Origin: Brachypodium distachyon
Taxonomy: Eukaryota; Streptophyta; Magnoliopsida; Poales; Poaceae
Assembly (NCBI RefSeq): GCF_000005505.3
Contig: NC_016132.3
Coordinates: 1,116,001-1,180,000, forward strand
DNA: 64,000 nucleotides
Direction of reading: 5' to 3'
Both the position numbers and the translations under genes were made by a program. Numbering within the stretch: position 1 is the stretch's first letter; every line of letters starts with the position of its first letter. Shown here one piece after another: positions 54,801 to 64,000 of this stretch. The notes under the pieces were generated by a model. The model searched no databases. It had not been told where the DNA came from and saw nothing but the letters and a program-made list of their open reading frames with translations.

Positions 54801-57800
54801 ACTCTCCTCCTCTATCTGTAGAAAAGGCTTTGAGCTTTGCCTCCACACTCACCTCAGCGGCCACCTTGAATTATTTTCTTGAAGGCTTGGAGCACTTCAG
54901 CCTTGGAACTCAGTAAGGTTACCCACATAAACCTGTTGTAGTCATCTACAACAAGCAAAAAATACTTCTTCCCGGTTGGAGTAGCCGGGGTAACTGGTCC
55001 ACACAAATCACCATGAACCAAATCTAACACCTTCTTGCTCGGTACGATGCTTCTCGAGGAAATGGTGCCCTATGTTTCTTCCCAACTAGGCACCCGTCCC
55101 ATAACTGCTTTGTGTGGCTGATGCATGGCATGCCGCGCACCATCTCTTTCTGACCGAGCATCCGCAGAGCTTGGAAGTTCAGGTGACCAAACCTCGCATG
55201 CCACCTCCAAGCTTCATCTTCAAAATTGGTCAGTAAACAAATTGGTTCAGCGAGATTGACGTTCAAAATATAGAGACGATTCTTTGCCCTCTTCACCCGA
55301 ACGAGCAAGTTTCGCTGCCGATCATAGCCCCACAAGTACCCGTCCTCGAGTACGATTTTGCAGCCACGTTCCTCCAGTTGTCTGAGACTAATAATATTAC
55401 TCTTCAATCTCGGTATGTAGTACACATGTGCAAGTGGCTTGTGTTCACCGGTACGAGCTTGAAACAGGATGGTGCCTCGACCGTGTATCCTGACGGTCGA
55501 CCCATCCCCGAAGCGAACAGTGCCTCCTATCTCTTCATCAATTTCAGAGAATAAGCTTCTGTCCCCGGTCATGTGATTGCTTGTGCCTGTGTCCAGATAC
55601 CACACGCTACTGTCACATTCCTTCCTCCTTTTATCATGGAGAGATACCTTCTCTTCCACTAGTGCCAGTTCTTCGGCACAAGGAGTTTGAGGAGCTTGCT
55701 GTTCTTCCATCAACTCGCACGTCTCGAGCATCAGCAAAGCTGGTTCCTTGTCATGTTCTCTGGCGACAAGTGCTTGTTCCTTCGGTGGATTGCGACACTC
55801 GGACTTGAAGTGCCCATATACTCCACAGGTGAAACACCTTATCTTCTTTGGTTTTTCCTCAGTATTATTCTGAGTGTTTTGAGCTTTCTTTCCGGGTGCA
55901 GCTGGGCGAGTTTCCTTCCTAGTTTCGCTGCTTGATCCGTCCGACGAGCCCTTTCTTCGCGTTCAAACTCATCCACTGAGCTCTTGTCAACATCAGTTGT
56001 TCCGTCTCCTTCACGTCACCCAAACAGAAGCGGATGCGCTCGTCATGGGCTTTGAAGCGCCCTACGAGATCTGATATTGTCAACGTCGAAATCGACACAC
56101 TGATCAATAGATGTTACAATCTGAATGTAGCGCGAAGGAGCGGCACGCAGAAATCGGCGTACCACCGACTTTTCTGTTAGTTTCTCGCCGAGATCACGAA
56201 TTGCTGTGACAAGCGTCGCCACCCGTGCAGCGAAATCATCAACAGTCTCGCTATCGTCCATCCTCAAGCTCTCATAATTCCGCAGATGCGTCTGCAGATT
56301 CGCCTCCTTGACACGTTCGGATCCCTGATGCAGGGTCTTGATTGTGTCCCACACTTCCTTCGCCGGTCCCTTGCCGGCGAGATGTCCTAGCACATCTCTC
56401 GGTACCGCTGAGTAGATGGCCGAGAGCGCTTGCCAATCCTTCCTGTACAGCTTGCCTCCTTTAGCATACGCTGTACCTCCAGGGTCCACGGGCTCCCATA
56501 ACTCATGTGCCTCCAACGCGACGGTCATCTTCATGACCCACATGGCGTAGTCGCTGCGATCGAGATGAGGGTACGTCGCCGTAGAGGACGATTCCCTCGA
56601 CGCGCTTGATGCTTCTGTTTCCGTCGACATGATCTTCCGGTAGCTTTGGAAAATCTAAAACGCGGCTCTGATACCACTAGTTGGAAATCAGACCGATCTG
56701 GGATGCTCCTTCTTCTCGCCTAGCGTTGCCTTGCCTGCAGCGAATTAGAACTAGCCTAGCTCGCCGATGGGAAAAACAGGAAACACGATATGCCGCTGTA
56801 AACTTCGCTGCTTTGTCTGCCTTTATTCCCTTTGTTTGTATAGAAGTACAGCAGACAACCGCATCCAACATGACTGGCCAAAACCAAGTCCAACTCGACG
56901 CCACCCTATACGAGAACGTACATGTTTACAACCGACTCCTTCTACAACTCAATCTCAACAGCCACAAAAACGGCCGCTGGCTCTACGACTCAAGAAAGAA
57001 ATGGATTCCTCCTAGCTATGACGCTGAATCTAAACAGAAAAGACTCAAACAAAAAATTAATTACAAGCAGCTTAAAGTTAACAAATTTGGTGGGGAAATT
57101 AGGTTGACTTGGTAGATCTATTCTCAGTAACTTGGATCAATTATTCTGCAGAAGCAGGCTGCGGCGGAGGCGGCGGGGAGCTCGGGGAAGAAGGCTAAGC
57201 AGGCCGAGGTGGTTAAGACTGTTTCTCCCAAGACCATGGTCGCCATAGACCCCAAGTTGCTGCAGTGCGGAGTCTGTTCCGGCCTATTGGTTCCACCCAT
57301 TTTCCAGGTACAGGAAACATGCCGTATTGATCAAAGGACTGGCCTTCCCTTTCGTTTATTATTACTATGATCCATGGCACTAACGTAACATTCATACCCC
57401 CCTGCAAGGAATTTAGTTCTGTGTGTTATCTATTGAGTTGCTCGATCTATTGCTGTTTCTCATCGCTAGGTCACTTTTATCATTTCATACATCACTATGT
57501 ATATGCTGTTATATACACTCTGTTGTTCTTCTAATTTCAGTACTAGCACTGGCTGGCTGAGTGCTGGACTGCTAGCTGACATGTAAATTAAATTGAGATG
57601 TTGGGATGTTTGTGCACCAACAGCTAGTTTGATTTTTTGTGCCATGACAAAATATATATCTCTGTCCTTGCATTGTCAATGTGTACAACTGAACCCTCTG
57701 CATCACTTATTCTCTATGCGTAGTGGCGTAGTCTGATCGAGCCAGTTTAGAAAAGGCCATATATATATTAGGCAATGTAATGGTCTGGTTAGATGAATTT

Positions 57801-58547
57801 CTGCGTCATATTCTACTGTAGCTAGTACGGCAACAATGTTTCTCCCTAACCCAATGCATTCTTTTGTTTCCATCTTCTGTTTACCAGTGCACCAAGGGCC
57901 ACATCACATGCTCAAAGTGCTGCCCCGTGGTCAACAACGGCTGCAGCTTGTGCAAAGGTCTTGAGGATGCCACCCGCTGCCACGCCATGGAGCGCCTCCT
58001 TGGTGACCTGACCGTGCCGTGTTCATTCAGAGCACGCGGCTGCACCGAGATGATCTTGTACTCGGAGACGCTGGCCCATGCACAGTCCTGCCTCTATGCC
58101 CCTTGCTACTGCCCCATCGCCGGCTGTGGGATCTACGCCGGCAGACCATCACTGCATGACCACATCATGCAGGATCACCCGATGCTCCGGTATATGGTCG
58201 TGCCCGGCGTTGCTAGTGCACTGACCATGTATCACGGCGATCCGGCCTGCCTGGTGTCCCTTAGCTCAGACGGGGAGATGTTCCTCATCGTCGTTACCGA
58301 CGATCGTAGCGCACTGGCGCCGGGGCAGTCGCTGTCTGTGATCCACCTCGCGCGCAAGGTGGTCACCCGTTATTACAGGATCGAGGTGCGCACCAAGGCA
58401 GGCCTCCTCTTGCTGTACAGCGAGGCACAGGACGTCAGGCGGCTGATGAGGGCTTACGAGCCAACCTCATCCCTCTTCGTGTCAGATGCCATGTGGGGCC
58501 CCAAGGACTCTCCCGTTCGTGTCGACATTAATATCCATCCGGTATAG
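51850..58547 (+). CDS. SINA/SIAH-type RING E3 ubiquitin ligase, gene 6 (full length)
   Basis: Three exons in phase 0: 51850-51864 (MGNNK), 57152-57307 and 57888-58547; 276 residues, near the usual SINA size. A Lys/Ala-rich leader (about 6-38) precedes a RING finger: Cys44 and Cys47 (CGVC), then across the exon junction Cys58, His62, Cys65, Cys68, Cys76 and Cys79. Then a first SIAH zinc finger (CSFRARGC...HAQSC), a second (CPIAGC...HIMQDH), and the dimerising substrate-binding domain (VVPGVASALTMYHGD to VRVDINIHPV). Known role of the family: RING binds an E2 and ubiquitin is passed to substrates held by the C-terminal domain. Intron 1 (51865-57151) contains copia element E in antisense; without E it would be about 420 nt. 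Splice sites are GT/AG. It is the only gene in the array with the catalytic part, and RING-less neighbours might dimerise with it (inference). Confidence 0.9.
52223..52619 (-). repeat. LTR of element E (3' LTR in element orientation)
   Basis: 397 bp, TGTTGGAAATCAGACC...AAGTTATCA (the end is TCA rather than ACA). Confidence 0.92.
52766..56630 (-). pseudogene. Degenerate gag-pol of copia element E
   Basis: Gag from ATG 56630 (MSTETEASSASRESS) to about 56080, then frame-shifted. The zinc knuckle is poorly kept (ECGVYGHFKSEC-like with FTC, near 55800-55840). Protease DTGTSNHMTG (A to T after DTG) is near 55580-55610 and the integrase zinc finger follows to 55024. The integrase core is broken near 54790 and 54870. 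Then comes a linker with a run of 20 G at 53865-53884, and RT from 53838. RT is joined directly to RNase H near 53216-53221, with about 150 residues including YVDD lost relative to element C. RNase H (DSDMAGD) remains. It cannot be autonomous. Confidence 0.85.
56679..57083 (-). repeat. LTR of element E (5' LTR in element orientation)
   Basis: 405 bp, adjoining the primer site; the first two bases are mutated. Confidence 0.9.
57308..57887 (+). other. Intron 2 of gene 6
   Basis: It begins GTACAG after ..PPIFQ and ends TTCTGTTTACCAG before CTKGH, splitting the RING between its second and third zinc ligands. It is AT-rich, with no other feature. Confidence 0.85.
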
Positions 58548-61500
58548 AAGAAGTATGAAACTTGGTACCATTCTGTTACTATTGTCAGGTGCGTACACAT
58601 CTTGTATCGGTCTGCCCTGTTTGTTTGTCAGGTGTGTACACATCTTGTATCAGCAACAGTTGTTCGTCGAAGTTAACTGGGCAACAATAATATGAAATAC
58701 TGTACTTTGATTATGGATTGCTGTGTTGCGTCATGGGTGAAGTGTCTTATGATTGCATGCAACCGGGTGCCCTTGATTTCTGGAGCTTTAGAAAAACTTC
58801 ATATAAAAGTGAGGACCTAGAATTTAATTGCTTTTCTTGGAACTAATTAAAAGCTTAATTGGAGATCTCATCAACCAATTAACTTTAATATGAAATAAGA
58901 TTGTGTCTTGAACTTGTACTTGTATATGTCCCATTTGATTTATTTGTTTGTTGGCTTTAATCTTATGCACAATTTCGAACCCGGCCATTGACACACCAGC
59001 TTGATCGAGTCATTCAAGTGTTCATAGTCTATACCACAGATACCAGACGACTCAACCAACATTGGCATGATGATGGAATTCATTATAGGATTCTTTATGC
59101 GTCCATCATTTTCTAGAACTGATTGTAACTATTGAGGTGGTGTTGCTAAAAAAAGTAGCTCATCCATGCCAATAAGATAAAGATGTTTCTAGCTAGCTAG
59201 AAATTCACTTGTAATTATGACTTTTCACACGATAATTGATAACTAAGATAGATTTGTGTTAGTTGAAAGCACTACTATTCTATACTCTTCTTAATTTGCA
59301 GATTTATAATAAAAAGGATTCTTTAAAAAAAATTCTAGCTATTCACACTTAAATTGAGCTTGGAAACTGGAACAAATTGACCTTGGAAACTGGAACAGTA
59401 ATCTCTAGGGAGTTGATTTGAAAAATTCATGGAAGAGACGATAATTACCTTATGACCCTCTTACCTCATATTTGCTGTATGCATAACTCCACTGGTGCTT
59501 TCCTTTGTAAAACATGCAACATAATGCAGGGATTGAGCAAGAAATACCACAAATCATGAAATCAAAATGAATTAAGAGAAACAAAGTTTTTCACATAAAT
59601 CTTATTCTAACCCCTTTCCCTCTGTTTTTTCGTTGGATCTGCACGCATCACATTAATTCAATGAAATATCTGAGAACTAAGTTTCAGAAACAAGAATGGT
59701 GCAATCAGTTAGCATATACGTTCATTTAATTTGGTTAAATGGTTTTCATCACATGCATGGACCTTCAATAGCATTAGAAACTGAATGTACACCTGCACCT
59801 TTAAGGTAAAATAATTTTATGCTGCCAGCATGAGAAAATTGATATTTCACTTTTGGTGAACCAATAGAAAATATGCCCATTTTAATGGACTTCGACATTT
59901 ATTGATATCGTCATAAGTTCTGAAAGATAAACATCATTAGAAAATAAATATATCAATTATAGCCACACACACACACACACACACACTCCCCATGTTCAAA
60001 AGGAAGATGGCATGTTTAAATTAACATAACGGTAGTACTATAACATAATAACATTTAAAACTGACCAATTAACCTGTAAAAATATGTACAACAGTACGTA
60101 CAAGGGTCTGAGGTCATAATTCTATAGCTCATTACTGTGCTATATATGTATGCTTGTCAGTGCATGAAGCACTGTATTGGTTTCATGACGAGAATGATTT
60201 CCTTGTAAGCACTGCATCTGCAGATTCTTCGTCTCTAATTAATGAAAGCTGTCACCCCACTTCAAGGAAAAAAATATGGTCGGAGCCAGAACGACAAAAA
60301 CTAAAATAAATATAAAAAACATCCATACAAAGCATCGATGGAACCGGTACGGCAGATACACGATCCACACATACATCTATAGCCAATATATCATGTATGC
60401 AAGCATCATCAGTAAGGAAAAAAAAATATAGGAGGCGACGGTGACGCACCGGTTTCTCTAGCAAGTGGCGAGGAGGTTCGGGAGGCAGAGCAGCATGAAG
60501 GCGGACGGCATTGCTGGCAGGCTCCTCATGGAGGAGGTTGGCGGTAGGACAAGGTTTTTGATTCAGTTTAATATCTTTTTATAGCTTTCAGTTTTATTAG
60601 CTTATCTTCTACATAGTTTTTCTCCTTCAATTGATTTGTTACAGCACAAACCGTGTATGTTGTGCGTGCCGTGAAGTTAGGACCGCTTGCCGATCGATCT
60701 GGACTCATTCGTCATCATAAGATGGCATCACTGGAAATGGATTATTATTGTTGATCTGCTAGGCATTGATGTTGATTGTTTAATCGCTAATAAAAAGGAA
60801 ACAGAAAAGCAGCAAGCAATTTACGCTGCACAAAACTACCATTGTCCAATTCATCGAGTTCTTGACCCTGTGCTAACAGAGGGTTTTTTAAATGGTGCAA
60901 GGGCCAACAATGAGGGTGGAAGGGATGACTGTGAGGGTTGTAAGAGGGACGCTGGCGGGCAACCGGCCAGAGTTGATGGAGTAGATGGAGGCGGTTCGGC
61001 ATAGTTTCTTTGGCCTACTTCGCCGAACAAGGTGAAGAAGGGGAAGCGGTGGAAACCCTAGCGCTGCCACATCTCCTCCTCTATTTGGGGCGAGAGAAAA
61101 ATGGAGTGGTGAATGGGGTAGGTGCCTAGGTGGCCATCTCGATCTATCTCAACCTTTTTCTTTATTCGCAGCTTGTCGGGGGCATCCCCCCATGGTAGGC
61201 CCACAACGGTGATTTGGCCCACCAGGGCCAGGATGGCCAACGCCCATCCTAAGAAGCCCACCGGGCTGAGTCACATTCGCATCCATCACTTGTAGCTGTC
61301 TCTCATACCAGCAATCCCATATAATTAACCTGCTAGTGCGGACCACAATCTGTCGATCTTGATTATCCATGTGCACCAACCCCTCCTTAATCGTAGCACG
61401 GTGACTCCGTGTGCAAAGTGTCACACAATCCAACTCCAAGTTCCGGTTTATCAAACGTTGCTTATTGATTCATTTTCGAAAGAAAAAATCATGACTGCTT

Positions 61501-62794
61501 ATCTTCTCTTTCAGATGGTTCTAAACGAGTGCATCAACAGATTCAAACTGCAGCAGGCCAAGCAAGTCTATCCCACATGGCAGCTAGCCAAACAATTAGG
61601 CCCCAACAATTCACTAAACCAGTAGCGAATGCGCCAATCTGCGAATAATCTGCAGGTCAGATTATTATTCTCAGAAGTCAGAAGATGCAGAGTGAGGCTA
61701 CAAATCCACTGCACAGAATTGCCGACTGTCATTGGTCGGGAAAAGTGTACATATGGTGTCGGACGGTTGGTCGGAATTTGTATGTAGGGTGACGGGCCGT
61801 TGGTCCGGAATGAAAAATACGAAGGAGTCGAACTGTCGGTCGGCAATTGCAGTGTTAGTGTCAAACGGTCGGATGTGACAGTCTTCTTTGGGATAAGAAC
61901 AAACTTTTATGGATTTGCAGAAAAGGGAGGCTTTAACAGAAACAAAGCAAATAAAAGAGACTTATGTTGCAATTGAAGGACCCAACAACGTTGTCCTTGA
62001 GAGCCTGAGAATTTCTCTTACACGGTAAAGTAGTTAAGATAAAGGTTTAAAATTTTGTTGTTCAAACTTTCGGTACCCACCGAAATGACCAAAATTTTGG
62101 TAATTCCGGAAGTATTGCAGGTTTTGGTGTTTGAAATTTCAACAAAAATTAACCAAATTTTATAAAAATTGTAGCAAAACATAAGTTTGTCTAGCACAAG
62201 TTATGCAATATATAGCTATCAGTCAAAACATAAGTTTGTTGAGCTCAAGTTGTAGTCAAACTTAAATTCTTAACCGAAAGGCTAAATTTTGAAACCCACT
62301 GAAATTATCCAAAACTTTGCCGAAATTTCATCAAAATTTAAAACTTTGATTAAGATATAACAGTTGCATCATATGCATGATTGAACTGAACTACCTTTTG
62401 TTTTGGACTCAAGTTATATTAGTGAAACTGAAATTTTTAACCGAATCTAAAGCCTAAAATTTTCAGACCACGAAATTATCAAAATTTAAAACCTTGGTTA
62501 AGAGATTACAGTTGCATGTATTGAACTGGTCAGCGATCATTTTCGATCCATGGCGATGAATTAACTGCATACCATTTGTGCAGCCCAAGCATCATCTCAA
62601 GGGGAAACACGCTTTGCTCGAGCTGATTACAAGCTTCCCCGACAGCCTTCCGGTTGCCGAGGTCGTTGATCGATGCTTATCTATCTGTACTGCTTATCTA
62701 TCTGTACACCATGTCTAGCCGGGCGCTAGCTCCGCCCACCATATATATATTTTTTTTCTCTTTTAGCTCCAGAGAACTCAGCTGACATCTACAA
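58548..62794. other. Gene-poor region downstream of gene 6
   Basis: 58548-60450 is AT-rich with only short open frames. 60453-61080 is GC-mixed; its frames (for example 60687-61004) show no motif. 61700-61880 has repeated GGTCGG words, and 62040-62480 has many CCGAAATT/AAATTT words like 25020-25280, suggestive of an old AT-rich repeat. Nothing here is supportable as a gene. Confidence 0.4.
59963..59986. repeat. CA microsatellite
   Basis: About twelve CA units without interruption. Confidence 0.9.
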
Positions 62795-62875
62795 CTCCCT
62801 CCGATCCTAAATTTTGGCGTTGTTTTAGTGCAAATTTGAATTAAAACAACGACAAGAATTTAGAATCGGAAGGAG
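62795..62875. mobile_element. Short Stowaway-like MITE
   Basis: 81 bp, almost wholly palindromic: CTCCCTCCGATCCTAAATTTT on the left and the complement of AGAATTTAGAATCGGAAGGAG on the right, with CGTTGTTTTA and TAAAACAACG inside. It would form a strong hairpin. Confidence 0.7.
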
Positions 62876-63344
62876 TAGATGACATCTACTGGCTGTCAGG
62901 CCAGCAAGACATGGTGCACAAGAACGGCAGACCCTAGATCGAGGATAACAGCGAACAAGGTGTTGAAGAAGCTGTTCCACGAGATGAAGCAGCCGAAGGA
63001 TATGGCAGACATAGAGAAGGAGCTCCGGAGGGAACGGCCAGCCACCGATATGGCGAAGCGGAGCTGGTCTGCGATGGCCTGTCACTGAAGCCGGAGGAAG
63101 AAGAAGACGAAGCAGCGCATGTGGGATCACGGGCAGGACTGGAAAGCTCACCAACGCACATCTTCCTGAGCTACTCGACCTGCCCGGTAGATTTCGAAGA
63201 ATTTTTTTCTGATCTGATACAATTTGGTGCAATTAGTGCACGTGAAAATTAGTGACTAATAATGCTCGGTTGATATATTCTTGTGCTTCGATTGCGCGAT
63301 GCACCTGGTAATGAAATATCAAGCTTAGAACTGTTAATTTTCTA
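62876..63344. other. Unassigned stretch
   Basis: 62879-63088 (+) is an open frame with a charged, helix-like run (ITANKVLKKLFHEMKQ, IEKELRRERP) but no family I recognise. The minus strand is open too. It may be a gene or transposon scrap. Confidence 0.25.
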
Positions 63345-63456
63345 CTCTCCCGTCCCATATTAAGTGTCGAAATATTACATGTATCTAGACGCTTTTTAGG
63401 TATAGATACATGCATATTTAGAGAAATTTAAGTCACTTAATTTGGGACGGATGGAG
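63345..63456. mobile_element. Stowaway-like MITE
   Basis: 112 bp between TA 63343-63344 and 63457-63458. CTCTCCCGTCCCATATTAAGTG and the complement of CACTTAATTTGGGACGGATGGAG form the ends. Same family as 2014-2124. Confidence 0.8.
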
Positions 63457-64000
63457 TATTTCTTCTGAAGATCGTTTCAGATCATAAAGCTCTGACCGAT
63501 GTGATCATCTATGAATCCAGTGTATTGCATGCATGCAAAGCGTCTTAGCTCTATAAGGGGACTACATGCATGGTAGGGTAACTTAGCATTTTAGCAAAGA
63601 AGCCTTTCCGGAACAAACCCACACAAGTAGGGATGCTATGCATGCAACGACATTCAGACAGATTAAACTGCATGCATTTCTATATATCGATCGATCGAGA
63701 GCGACAACGAGAAGTCAAGAATCAAGACATGCATGCATGCAAAGATTGACCAGGTTATTTCCCTCGCGTTGCCGTGAAAAATTGTGTATGCACATCTGGA
63801 TATGATGTTAGGAGCAAATATCAAACGAAGCAGTAACATCTCTGGGTTTCAATGATCCTTACTTAATGTGATGCCTGTGCAGGCTAGGTGTTTGTTAGAT
63901 TGATTGCTTGGCATCCATGCTCATTGTGCCGTGTGTGTTAACTGAATCCTATTACTCCAGTGTCTACACGTTGCTTCCAATCTGATGTTACTCCTATGGG
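63457..64000. other. Intergenic, no gene seen
   Basis: AT-rich with many GCATGCATGC-type words (63525-63740) and ATCGATCGATCG near 63686. No coding frame longer than a few dozen codons. Confidence 0.5.

Larger units (their letters stand above)
52223..57083 (-). mobile_element. Ty1-copia LTR retrotransposon E (decayed) in intron 1 of gene 6
   Basis: 4861 bp. Target duplication AATTT at 52218-52222 and 57084-57088. LTRs 52223-52619 and 56679-57083; the inner one has lost its TG start (AG at 56679-56680) and differs by an 8-bp indel plus about 24 substitutions by eye. Primer site on the minus strand at 56664-56676. Polypurine tract enlarged to 18 C/G at 52621-52638. It is antisense to the host gene. 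Confidence 0.94.

Noticed and set aside
60687..61004. 105-codon plus-strand frame
   Set aside because: No family motif, low-complexity end, opposite strand also open.
1..64000. CRISPR arrays, bacterial operons, riboswitches, origins
   Set aside because: Nothing of the kind is seen; introns and element types show plant nuclear DNA, and the tandem repeats present are coding or transposon-derived.

Overview
The window looks like nuclear DNA from a grass (Poaceae); the species cannot be named from the sequence. Reasons: genes with GT-AG introns and GC-rich exons in AT-rich flanks, a tandem family of SINA/SIAH-like genes, plant Ty1-copia retrotransposons primed by initiator-Met tRNA (TGGTATCAGAGC-type sites), Stowaway-type MITEs (TA target, CTCCCTCC ends), a plant mariner-like element, and LINE and SINE remnants.

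The backbone is six SINA-like genes, all on the + strand, in repeated units that share promoter, first-intron and downstream sequence: gene 1 (exon 2 at 400-987; exon 1 is off the left edge), gene 2 (14819-21591, broken), gene 3 (27348-28549), gene 4 (37446-38544), gene 5 (42828-43581) and gene 6 (51850-58547). Only gene 6 encodes a RING finger, two SIAH-type zinc fingers and the substrate-binding domain, so only it looks like a complete E3 ubiquitin ligase. Genes 1-5 share the tiny MG..K first exon (not seen for gene 1) but go straight to the second zinc finger and the substrate-binding domain.

Five full-length copia elements with perfect 5-bp target duplications sit in or beside these genes. 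C (2306-7517, -) lies downstream of gene 1. D (9539-14535, -) lies in the leader of gene 2. A (15848-21250, +) splits the coding exon of gene 2. B (44415-49809, -) sits in an old LINE downstream of gene 5. E (52223-57083, -) sits in intron 1 of gene 6. A and B are near-identical siblings with almost identical LTRs; B keeps an uninterrupted 1486-codon gag-pol frame. D carries two in-frame stops. C and E are older and decayed, and E has lost the reverse-transcriptase YVDD box. A solo LTR (28601-29000) lies in the 3' flank of gene 3. Partial LTRs lie upstream of genes 2 and 3, and a gag-LTR fragment lies upstream of gene 4.

Between genes 3 and 4 is a complete-ended mariner-like element (31144-35465). 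It has an extended, repeat-rich transposase gene, now mutated, and a second open frame facing it on the opposite strand; this is the least familiar object in the window. LINE remnants of two orientations recur in the units. Paralogous units supply the empty site for several insertions, so the order of events can be read. From 58548 to the right end I see no gene I can support, only MITEs, a CA microsatellite and AT-rich sequence.
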